Assembly (NCBI GenBank): GCA_965198285.1
Contig: OZ240251.1
Location: forward strand, 1,674,001-1,738,000
Source of the DNA: UBA11872 sp965198285
GTDB taxonomy: Bacteria > Chloroflexota > UBA11872
DNA: 64,000 nt
Direction: 5' to 3'
Shown: positions 35,245 through 42,560 of the stretch, piece after piece
How the letters are laid out: each line of letters starts with the position of its first letter
Position numbering within the stretch: position 1 is the stretch's first letter
The notes under the pieces: model-generated
Database searches by the model: none
The model's input: the letters and a program-made list of their open reading frames with translations, nothing else
What the model was told of the DNA's origin: nothing
Translations under genes and position numbers: made by a program

Positions 35245-36515
35245 GGCGCTTCGGCCTCGATCCGCGCGCGGCCGCCCATGTAGGGCCGGAGCACTTCAGG
35301 AATGGTGACGGTTCCGTCCGGTTGGTGGCCGTTCTCGAGTAGGGCAACGTAGGTTCGCGGCAGACCAAGGGCGGTGCCGTTGAGCGAATGCGCGTATTCG
35401 GTGCGTCCCGATCCAGGTCGACGGATGCGGACACCCGCCCGACGGGTCTGAAACGCCTCGCAGTTCGAAACCGACGACACTTCCAGCCAGTCGCCGACAC
35501 CAGGCGACCAGACTTCCAGGTCGTATTGCCTGGCCGCGGCGAACCCGAGGTCGCCGGTTGGCACTTCGCGGACACGAAACGTCAGACCGAGGTGCCTGAT
35601 AACCGCCTCTGCTTCACTGCGCATGCGCTCAAGAGCTGCGTATGAGTCGCCGGGCGTAGTCACATTGAATAGCTCAATCTTGTCAAACTGGCGCACGCGG
35701 CGCAGCCCCCGCGTTTCGACACCTGCGGCGCCGGCTTCCCGTCGGAATGCCGCAGCGTACGCCACGTACTTGGCCGGGAGCATGGCGGCATCCAGCGTTT
35801 CGCCCGCGTGGTACTCGGACAACGCCACCTCGGCGGTGGGGCTAAGCCACAACCGGCGATTGTCGACCGCATACGAATCCCCGGCGAACTTGGGCAATTT
35901 GGCGGCGTTGGTCATCGCGGTTTCGGTTACCAGCGCCGGCAGGTAGAACTCACGGTAGCCGTGCTCCCGAACCTGAAAGTCCAGCATCCACTGGATCAGG
36001 GCGCGCTGGAGTTGCGCCCCGGCACCTCGAAAGATCCAGAACCCGGAACCGGATACCTTGGAGGCCCGGGCAAAGTCGAGGATGCCCAGATCTTTGGCGA
36101 TTTCGTCGTGAGGCGGCGCGCGGTTGTCAGGCCGTGGCGTTCCACTGCAGAAGTGCACCTGGCCGGGATCATCCGCGTCGCCGACCGGCGCCGATGCGTG
36201 CGGGAGCATGGGGATTTCCAGCAGCAGCTGGTCTAATTCGGTCTGAACCTGGCTCAGCTCAGGCTCGCGCGCGCCAAGCTCCGCGGTCAAATTGCGCGTG
36301 CGTCCGATCAGGGTCTCGCGTTCACTGCCGGATGCCTGGCCGATGCCGCGCGAAACCTTGCGGCGCTCAGCGCGAAGGCTCTCCACCTTGGTCAGCAGTT
36401 GGCGCCGCTGGTTGTCCAGCCTGAGCAGTTCATCCAGCGGCAAGTCGCCGCCACGCGTGGCGAGGCGCTCGCGGACCAAGGCCTCATGCTCGCGAATGAA
36501 TCTGAGAGGCAGCAT
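35235..36515 (-). CDS. serS: Serine--tRNA ligase
   Basis: A 426-residue class II synthetase. The N-terminal antiparallel coiled coil (residues about 25-110, rich in R/E/L) reaches the long arm of tRNA-Ser. FRREAGAAGVETRGLRRV is motif 2, and GTALGLPRTYVALLEN with PYMGG is motif 3. I start at ATG 36515 (LPLRFIREHEALVRE), the standard N terminus; the frame extends to 36563 without homology. It lies 60 bases after lysS in what looks like a translation-related operon. Confidence 0.95.
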   Translation of the reverse strand: MLPLRFIREHEALVRERLATRGGDLPLDELLRLDNQRRQLLTKVESLRAERRKVSRGIGQASGSERETLIGRTRNLTAELGAREPELSQVQTELDQLLLEIPMLPHASAPVGDADDPGQVHFCSGTPRPDNRAPPHDEIAKDLGILDFARASKVSGSGFWIFRGAGAQLQRALIQWMLDFQVREHGYREFYLPALVTETAMTNAAKLPKFAGDSYAVDNRRLWLSPTAEVALSEYHAGETLDAAMLPAKYVAYAAAFRREAGAAGVETRGLRRVRQFDKIELFNVTTPGDSYAALERMRSEAEAVIRHLGLTFRVREVPTGDLGFAAARQYDLEVWSPGVGDWLEVSSVSNCEAFQTRRAGVRIRRPGSGRTEYAHSLNGTALGLPRTYVALLENGHQPDGTVTIPEVLRPYMGGRARIEAEAPWL

Positions 36516-36575
36516 CGGGTCGCCAGGGCCGTGTGGGCGCGCCGCCGTCAGGGCGGGGTGCAAGGGGTGCCAATT

Positions 36576-38063
36576 CTACGAACGGTCGCGGAGCTGCGGA
36601 AAAAGGATGACCTCCCGGATGTTCGTGACACCCACAAGCGCCATGACCAGCCGGTCCACGCCAAGGCCCAGGCCGCCCGCCGGCGGCATGCCGTGTTCGA
36701 GCGCGAGCAGAAAGTCTTCATCTACCGGCGTCGCGTCCTCGCCATGGTGAGCCGAGGCCTGCTCTGCCATGCGGACACGCTGTTCGAGCGGGTCATTGAG
36801 TTCCGTGTAGGCATTGCCCATCTCCATCCCGTTGACGAACAGCTCGAAGCGTTCGATGTACCGCGGATCGTCGGGGCAGCGCTTGGCCAAGGGCGAGGTT
36901 TCGGCCGGGTAGCGCTCCAGGAAGGTCGGCTCGACCAGCGAAGGCTCCACGAGCTTCTTCATCAGTTCGTCCAGCAGCTTGGCGCGCGGCCAGGAGAGAT
37001 CGACCGTGACTCCGTTGGCTTTGGCCGCCTCGATCAGTGCCGCCGGGCTGCCGTCTGCTTCCAGGTCCACGCCAGCGTGCGTCAACAGGGCGTCGCGATA
37101 CGTCACACGGCACCAGGGCGGCGCGAAGTCGAGCGCGCGGTCGTCGAACTGCGCGCGCGTGGTCCCGTGAACGGCTTTGGCGGCGGCCGCGACCAGGTAC
37201 TGCGTGAGTTCGCGCATGTCGCTCAGGTCGGCGAAGGCCTGGTAGCACTCCAGCATCGTGAACTCGGGGCTATGCGAACTGTCGATTCCCTCGTTGCGAA
37301 AGTTCTTGCAGATCTCGTAGACGCGCTCGTAGCCCGCGACCAGGAGGCGCTTGAGATACAGCTCGTCGGCGATGCGGAGAAAGTAGTCGCGGTTCAACGC
37401 GGTGTACGAAGTGACGAATGGTGTGGCGGCGCCGCCTCCGTAGACCGGCTGGAGTGTGGGCGTCTCGACTTCCAGGAACCCGTGGGCGTCCAGCGTGCGC
37501 CGCAGGGCCGACACGATGGCGGTGCGGGATTCGAAGCGGCGGCGGACCTCGTCGTTGGCGAGGATGTCGAGATAGCGCTGCCGGAATCGCAGTTCCGGGT
37601 CTTGCAGGCCGTGCCATTTGGCCGGCAAGGGGCGCAGGGCCTTGGCGGCAACCTGCAGGCGCTCCACGCGCACGCTGGGTTCGCCGGTGCGGGTGCGGAA
37701 GAGTGGGCCGCCGGCTGAGACGAAGTCGCCCACGTCCAGCATCTCCAGCGCGTTCCGATAGGCGTCCGCGCCCAGTGCCTGCTGATTTAGGTAGAGCTGA
37801 ACTTCGCCCGACCCGTCGCGAAGTTGAGCGAAGGACGTGCGGCCCATTCGGCGCAGGCCGACAAGGCGACCCGCGACGTCCACCTCAAGCGGTGGGTCGT
37901 CGTCGACGCGAGCGACGGCGTTGGCGGCTTGGTGCGTGCGCGGTGGCCTGGCGGGGTAGGCGGTGCCCTGGGAGGCTTCGATCCGGTCGAGCTTGGCGCG
38001 CCGTGCTTCGAAGAGCCGGTCACCCGCCGCGCCGGAAGGCTCGGCGCCCGTGTCGTCGCTCAG
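36576..38063 (-). CDS. lysS: Lysine--tRNA ligase, probable CTG start
   Basis: A class II synthetase with motif 2 FRNEGIDSSHSPEFTMLE, the GLGLGVDRLVMAL motif 3 and the usual N-terminal OB-fold (VDVAGRLVGLRRMGRTSF). The only canonical start in frame is GTG 37883, which would remove about 60 residues. The same frame upstream reads LFEARRAKLDRIEASQGTA and then YPARPPRTH, the expected helix and 'Y-P' segment before the OB-fold, and stays open into greA. I therefore place the start at CTG 38063, which overlaps the greA TGA by two bases (CTGA). That gives 495 residues, close to the usual 500. A sequencing error is the alternative explanation. Confidence 0.9.
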   Translation of the reverse strand: MSDDTGAEPSGAAGDRLFEARRAKLDRIEASQGTAYPARPPRTHQAANAVARVDDDPPLEVDVAGRLVGLRRMGRTSFAQLRDGSGEVQLYLNQQALGADAYRNALEMLDVGDFVSAGGPLFRTRTGEPSVRVERLQVAAKALRPLPAKWHGLQDPELRFRQRYLDILANDEVRRRFESRTAIVSALRRTLDAHGFLEVETPTLQPVYGGGAATPFVTSYTALNRDYFLRIADELYLKRLLVAGYERVYEICKNFRNEGIDSSHSPEFTMLECYQAFADLSDMRELTQYLVAAAAKAVHGTTRAQFDDRALDFAPPWCRVTYRDALLTHAGVDLEADGSPAALIEAAKANGVTVDLSWPRAKLLDELMKKLVEPSLVEPTFLERYPAETSPLAKRCPDDPRYIERFELFVNGMEMGNAYTELNDPLEQRVRMAEQASAHHGEDATPVDEDFLLALEHGMPPAGGLGLGVDRLVMALVGVTNIREVILFPQLRDRS

Positions 38064-38515
38064 CTGATCTCCAGAATCTCGTGCATGTTCGGCCCGCGGG
38101 GCGTTTTCACCGTGACCGACTCGCCGATCTTGCGGCCGACAAGGGCCTGGCCCAGCGGCGATTCGTTGGAGATCTTGCTGGTGGTGAGGTCAATCTCGTC
38201 GGTGCCGACGATGGTGTATTGGCGCTCGCCGTTCCCGGACCTGAGGCGCACGGTGGAGCCGATGCTGACGGTGTCCGACGAGTGCTGGCTGATGACGACG
38301 GCGTCCTTGAGCAGCCGTTCGAGCATCATGATCCGGCCCTCGATGAAGGCCTGTTCGTTGCGGACCTCGTCGGATTCGTTGCCCTCGTTGAGTTCGCCGA
38401 ACTCCTTGGCTTCGTGGATGCGCTTGATGATGGCGGGGCGCTGCTCGGTCTTGAGGTCTTCCAGCTCGGCCATCAGGCGCGTGCGGCCATCCTCGGTCAG
38501 GAACTTGGTTGCCAC
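38060..38515 (-). CDS. greA: Transcription elongation factor GreA
   Basis: A 151-residue protein: the N-terminal coiled coil, with the acidic tip region ELNEGNESDEVRNEQ (residues about 41-55) that enters the RNA polymerase channel to stimulate transcript cleavage, and the C-terminal FKBP-like domain (VGRKIGESVTVKTPRG). It heads the series greA-lysS-serS and its stop overlaps the inferred lysS start. Complete length. Confidence 0.95.
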   Translation of the reverse strand: MATKFLTEDGRTRLMAELEDLKTEQRPAIIKRIHEAKEFGELNEGNESDEVRNEQAFIEGRIMMLERLLKDAVVISQHSSDTVSIGSTVRLRSGNGERQYTIVGTDEIDLTTSKISNESPLGQALVGRKIGESVTVKTPRGPNMHEILEIS

Positions 38516-38609
38516 GGCGCCGCCTTTGTTTCGGTTCAGTGGGGCCGCGTGCTGACGCCAGCGTGCGGGCCGCCTGGGGGAGGTGCCCGAATTATAAGAG
38601 AGGACGCAC

Positions 38610-40607
38610 TTAGCCGTCCGGGCGACCGACTCCCGTGAAGGTGAAGCGGGTTTCCATCAGGTACGCGCCTTCGCCAGGCTCGTCGCTGGCGGCGTCCCAG
38701 CTGCGTTCGGTTCGGATCATGTTGGGCGCCACGACGCCAGCCGCCAGCGCGCGGGTGCGGGCCAGGTCCGGCCCAGCCTGCTCGACGTAGGCGCGGGCGG
38801 CGCTGAGCGAAGCGAAGCGGCGGCGCTCCGTAGGACCGTGTATGACGTAGCCGGTGATGCCGGAGCGTGCGTAGAGCGGCCGTAACAGGAGCTCGACCTG
38901 CTCGACCACCTGGCTGGCGGCCGCACCGACGGCGCTGGCAACGCCGGCAAGCTCAGGCACCTGGCATTCGGCGTGCAGGCGGGCGGCCACTTTCGGGAGC
39001 CAGGCCTTGGCGGGCGCTCCCAGAGCCACGATGGGGTCCGTTGCCTCGAGCCGTACGTCGAGCGGGTCCTGTCGGTGGCTGCGCGACAGGGAGCGGTCCA
39101 GGACGAAGCGGCCCAGGCGGTCGTCGCCTTCGGCGGCGCGCGGGTCGAACTCGGCGATGGCCCGGCGCAGCACGCCCTCGCCAAGGCGGCGAACAACCAG
39201 TTCGTGGGTGCGGGCGAGGAAGGTGTCCAGGTCGACTCGGCTCTCACGGGCGGCCACGCGGCAGGCGCGCACGGCGGTTTCCACGTCGAAGCCCTGGAAT
39301 TCGCCGCGGGCGTGGAGGACGTCGGTGGGGGTGAGGCCGATGCGACGCACGAGGCCGCGGGCGATCAGGGCGCGCAGGTTGAGCAGGCGGGCGTCGGCCA
39401 GCCCGACGCGTCGCGCCAGCGTGGTTACGTCCAAGGGACCTTCGCGCAGGGCATCGCAAACGGCCTGCTCGGCTGGTGTACGAACGGCGTCGTCGGCGGC
39501 GCCGTTGATCGTCAGGAACTCCCAGACGGGGACTAGGCGGTGGGTGACGTCGTCGCGGTCGATTCGAGCCAGGGCCTCGGATACGGATGGGTCCGCGGCC
39601 GCGGCGGCGGCGAGCGGTTCGACCCGCTGAGGTCCGACGCTGAGGTCCAGGGGGTCGGCCAGGATGCGGCTGTCGCCGCCGACGCCGAACGAGCGCACGT
39701 CAGCCGCGCGGACGGCGGTGCGCCAGTCGCTGATGGCGGCGCCCTCATCGCTGATCTTGGGTCGGCCGTCGCGAAGGAGGGCGACGTCGGTGGTGGTGCC
39801 GCCCATGTCGACCACGAGCGCGGCGTCGCGGCCGGTGAGGCGGTGGGCGCCGACGGCGCTGGCGGCCGGGCCGGAAAGCAGCGTTTCGACGGGCCGGGCC
39901 TTGGCGAATTCCAACGGCATGACGGCGCCGTCGCCGCGGACGACGGTGATCGGGGCGGCGATGCCGCGGTGGGCGACGCTGCGGTCGATGGCGGTGAGCA
40001 GGCGGTCGACATGGGGGATGAGCCGGGCGTTGAGGACGGCGGTGGTGGCGCGGCGGACGGAGTTGAGCGAGCGACCGACGGTTCCGCCGGTGACGACGGG
40101 GCGGTCGGTCAATTCGGCGACGATTTCGGAGGCGCGGATTTCGTGCTCGGGGTTGCGGACGGAGAGGTAGCTGGAGATGGCGAAGGCGTCGACTTGATGG
40201 CGCCAGCGGTCGACGGCGCGGCGCAGGGCGTCTTCGTCGAGGGGGGCGCGCTCCTCACCGAAGACGTCGTGGCGGCCGGGGATGAACTCGAGGGCGGCGG
40301 CGTGGATGCGGTGGAGGAGGCCGTAGCGGCGAAGCATGGCCTGGTCGTAGCCGATGAGGAGGGCGCAGACGCGGCCGCCGAGGCCTTCGATGGCGGCGTT
40401 GGTGGCGAGGGTGGTGGAGAGGGTGACGAGGCTGATCTGGCTGGGAGTGATGCCGCGCAGGCCTTCGATGGCGGCGGAAATGCCGGCGGCGAGGTCGGCG
40501 TGAGTGGTGGGGGTTTTGTGCCAGGCGACGACGCGGCCGGTGGCGGAGTCGAGCGCGACGGCGTCGGTGTGGGTGCCGCCGGTGTCGATGCCGAGGATGA
40601 GGGACAT
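38610..40607 (-). CDS. Hydantoinase A/5-oxoprolinase-type protein (paralog 2)
   Basis: A 665-residue HyuA-family protein, distinct from the copy at 29338: ILGIDTGGTHTDAVALDSAT at the start, TLSTTLATNAAIEGLGG, SVRRATTAVLNARLI, LLSGPAASAVGA and DMGGTTTDVALL, followed by RSFGVGGDSRIL. After about residue 360 it diverges from the classic family and includes a winged-helix-like stretch (GPLDVTTLARRVGLADARLL). I start at ATG 40607; the frame is open to 41369 but that part is repeat DNA. No HyuB gene is next to it. Function within the family is uncertain; the inserted helical region suggests a different subgroup from paralog 1. Confidence 0.82.
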   Translation of the reverse strand: MSLILGIDTGGTHTDAVALDSATGRVVAWHKTPTTHADLAAGISAAIEGLRGITPSQISLVTLSTTLATNAAIEGLGGRVCALLIGYDQAMLRRYGLLHRIHAAALEFIPGRHDVFGEERAPLDEDALRRAVDRWRHQVDAFAISSYLSVRNPEHEIRASEIVAELTDRPVVTGGTVGRSLNSVRRATTAVLNARLIPHVDRLLTAIDRSVAHRGIAAPITVVRGDGAVMPLEFAKARPVETLLSGPAASAVGAHRLTGRDAALVVDMGGTTTDVALLRDGRPKISDEGAAISDWRTAVRAADVRSFGVGGDSRILADPLDLSVGPQRVEPLAAAAAADPSVSEALARIDRDDVTHRLVPVWEFLTINGAADDAVRTPAEQAVCDALREGPLDVTTLARRVGLADARLLNLRALIARGLVRRIGLTPTDVLHARGEFQGFDVETAVRACRVAARESRVDLDTFLARTHELVVRRLGEGVLRRAIAEFDPRAAEGDDRLGRFVLDRSLSRSHRQDPLDVRLEATDPIVALGAPAKAWLPKVAARLHAECQVPELAGVASAVGAAASQVVEQVELLLRPLYARSGITGYVIHGPTERRRFASLSAARAYVEQAGPDLARTRALAAGVVAPNMIRTERSWDAASDEPGEGAYLMETRFTFTGVGRPDG

Positions 40608-40922
40608 GGGGTGATGGTCGCGCGAATCGGGCGATTGTGCATGTCGGGTGGGGTGGGTGGGGCAGGGGGCTTGCGTGCGCGTAAGAGTTTTTTCCAAAAA
40701 ACTCTTGAGGTGCGGCGGGGTGGTTTTTGGCTGAGTCGGGGACGCGCCAAGCCGCGCGTGACGACGGGCGGATCGGGGTGTGGCGTGGGTGGGTGAGGTC
40801 TGGCCAGGGCGATGTGGCGAGGGCTGGGTTGCGCGGAGCGGTGCGGCAATGGGCGGTTTGGGGGATTGGATGGGGCTGAGGGTGGGTGGCGGGCAGCGGG
40901 GATTGGGTGGGGGTGAAGGGGG

Positions 40923-40979
40923 AGCTATCTCTCGCCAGCGCGAATCCCCAGAGGGGATTCGCGCTGGCGAGAGATAGCT
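40923..40979. repeat. Long perfect hairpin, dispersed element copy 2
   Basis: Arms of 27 bases without mismatch around a 3-base loop (AGA). The left arm begins AGCTATCTCTCGCCAGCGCG. Relative to copy 1 (13346-13400) the element is inverted: its minus-strand flank CCGCCAAAAATCCGG matches the plus-strand flank of copy 1. Arm sequences differ in the inner part, with both sides changed together, so pairing has been kept. Confidence 0.85.
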
Positions 40980-41094
40980 TGGGCCGGATTTTTGGCGGGT
41001 TGGCGATGAAGGTTGGGGCTGTGCGGGGGCGGCCGGACGGCGCTGGGAAGGCTGGGTGCGCGGACATGGCGAGGGGGTGGAGTGGGGGCGTCGC

Positions 41095-41135
41095 GAGCGG
41101 AAGAGGCCGGTTTGAAACCGGTGCCTACGCAAGGT
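41095..41135. repeat. Dispersed hairpin element (GGCCGGTTTGAAACCGG type), copy 1
   Basis: AGAGGCCGGTTTGAAACCGG followed by TGCCTACGCAAGGTGGGGA. The inner palindrome CCGGTTTGAAACCGG folds into a short hairpin. It is nearly identical to the copy about 165 bases downstream, including flanking sequence. Confidence 0.8.
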
Positions 41136-41261
41136 GGGGAACGAGCGGGAGCGGCGCCGGTGCGCCAGGAGAGACCTTTGCGTAACCCCGGGGTGGTTGC
41201 CCGGAAGACCCTCACCCCAACCCTCTCCCAGAGGTAGAGGGAGTAAGAGCGGCCGCGGATT

Positions 41262-41308
41262 CGAGCGGAAGAGGCCGGTTTGAAACCGGCCCCTACGCAA
41301 GATGGGGA
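41262..41308. repeat. Dispersed hairpin element, copy 2
   Basis: Same element as at 41095, in the same orientation: AGAGGCCGGTTTGAAACCGG then CCCCTACGCAAGATGGGGA. Similarity to copy 1 continues for about 20 bases past the hairpin (GCGGGAG-GGCGCC). Confidence 0.8.
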
Positions 41309-41403
41309 ACCAGCGGGAGTGGCGCCGGGGCGTGAGGGGGGCGAGGAGTCGGAGGAGGCGGGCGAGCATGGGGGGCCGGGGGAGGGATTTGGGATTGGGT
41401 GTT

Positions 41404-41419
41404 TCTAGTGTACACTAGA
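41404..41419. repeat. Perfect 16-base palindrome TCTAGTGTACACTAGA
   Basis: A perfect inverted repeat with no spacer, AT-richer than its surroundings. Its form is that of a dimeric repressor operator (PadR- or GntR-like sites often look like this). No gene starts within the next several hundred bases, so it is an orphan site or the relic of a lost promoter. Confidence 0.55.
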
Positions 41420-41725
41420 TGATTACGATAGGCAAGGGGGGAGGGGAAGGAGTGAGCTGAGAGTAGTGAGCGGTGAGAGGCGGAGTAGGAGGTTGGGAGG
41501 ACTTGGTCAGGGTGGGTTGCCAGGGATGGCTTGGGTGCGCCGATTCTGACCGGGGTGCTGGGTCCCGGCTGGGGACGCCGGGATGACGGGGGGAGTGGGC
41601 TTGGGATGCGTGCGGGGTCGGGGTGACGGGTTGCGCTGGGATAGATCATGGCGCTGGGTCCCGGCCGGGGACGCCGGGATGCCGGGGGTACGGAGGGCGC
41701 GGGACGGAGGTTGGGCGCGGCTTGG

Positions 41726-41872
41726 GATGTGTTCAGTCGGTCGGGGCGATGTGTTCAGTTTCGGGGCCGATGTGTCCAGTTTCCGGCCCAATGTGTCCAG
41801 TTTTTGGGCGGATGTGTTCAGTTTCGAGGGGATGTGTCCACTTTGGCGGGCGATGTGTCCAGTTTTCGGCGG
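41726..41872. repeat. Tandem 21-bp repeat array, copy 2
   Basis: Seven units of about 21 bases, each starting GATGTGTTCAGTTT or GATGTGTCCAGTTT and ending in a variable G/C-rich half. The conserved half (ATGTGTYCA) is the same as in the array at 12749-12893. The variable half differs from unit to unit, so selection or recombination keeps the GTGTYCA part. No transposase gene is adjacent. Confidence 0.8.
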
Positions 41873-42416
41873 TGCGCCTTGGTTAGGGATGGGGCGCGGA
41901 CGGAAGGCGAGATTCCTCGGCTCCGCTGCGCTGCGCTCGGAATGACAGAAGCGGCGGGGGAGGTGTTCGGTGAAGCTGGTGAGCGGTGAGAGAAGAGGGG
42001 GCGGTGCGCTAGGGCTGCGGGCGTGGACGGGATGGCAGGTCGCGCTGGGATTGATTATGGCGCTGGGTCCCGGCCGGGGACGCCGGGATGACGGGGGAGG
42101 TGGCACGTGATTGGTGGGTGGTGGGGAGTGGCTGGTGACGAGGGTGAGTGTTGGGCCGCCAGGGTCGGAGGGTGGACCGGTGCCGGTGATGGGGGATGCC
42201 GGCAGTGATGGCAATGCAATCAACGCAGGCACCGCATGCGTTGCTGGCAGTGCAGGCAATGCTGGCGGAGATGGCGTGGTCAACGATTGGCCGGCGGATC
42301 GGGGCGGAGGTGGTTCGAGAGGCTCGCCGTGCCCGGGGGAGGCGGAAGCGCGGTTGAATCGGGGGAGCAGGGAGTGGGGAAAGGGAGAGAAGCGCAGCCC
42401 TTGTAGGCGCTACTAA

Positions 42417-42492
42417 GGGACGCTAGCTTAGTCGGAAGAGCGTCGCACTCGCATTGCGGAGGTCGTGAGTTTGAATCTCATTCGGTCCACCA
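42417..42492 (+). tRNA. tRNA-Ala(CGC)-like sequence, probably degenerate
   Basis: It folds as a 76-base tRNA with encoded CCA. The acceptor strands GGGACGC/TCGGTCC pair at five of seven positions, including the G3-U70 that marks tRNA-Ala. The D stem is GCTT/GAGC with GG in the loop, the anticodon stem TCGCA/TGCGG with loop CTCGCAT (anticodon CGC), and the T stem GTGAG/CTCAT. The T loop is TTTGAAT instead of TTCGAAT, so the C56 of the elbow is lost, and positions 4-69 and 7-66 mismatch. It may be a weak real tRNA, a pseudo-tRNA, or an attachment site remade by an integrating element, since the atypical gene at 42561 starts 70 bases on. Confidence 0.55.
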
Positions 42493-42560
42493 GGCTGAAC
42501 GAGCCTAGCAATTCCAATTCCGTTGATGGGAAACCACGGATCTAGTCTAGGAAGCCAAAT

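Larger units (their letters stand above)
40608..42416. other. 1.8-kb gene-free stretch filled with dispersed repeats
   Basis: I find no supportable gene. The stretch holds an 11-base-arm A/T hairpin (40683-40706), a long perfect hairpin (40923-40979), two copies of a GGCCGGTTTGAAACCGG element, a CCTCACCCC...CTCTCCC repeat (41210-41236), a 16-base palindrome (41404-41419), three copies of a GGTCCCGGCCGGGGACGCC element (about 41558, 41650, 42060) and the second 21-bp array. Long frames here in several phases are low-complexity artefacts. It marks the edge of the accessory region. Confidence 0.7.

Noticed and set aside
39540..40796. A 418-codon Gly/Asp/Val-rich frame on the plus strand
   Set aside because: Antisense to the HyuA-type gene; its composition is explained by codon-position GC bias.
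38610..41369. N-terminal extension of the second HyuA-type protein
   Set aside because: The extra 254 codons consist of dispersed hairpin repeats; the ATP-binding start motif begins at ATG 40607.
41726..41872. CRISPR array
   Set aside because: Same reason as the first array: the variable halves are only about 7-10 bases and there is no spacer-repeat alternation.
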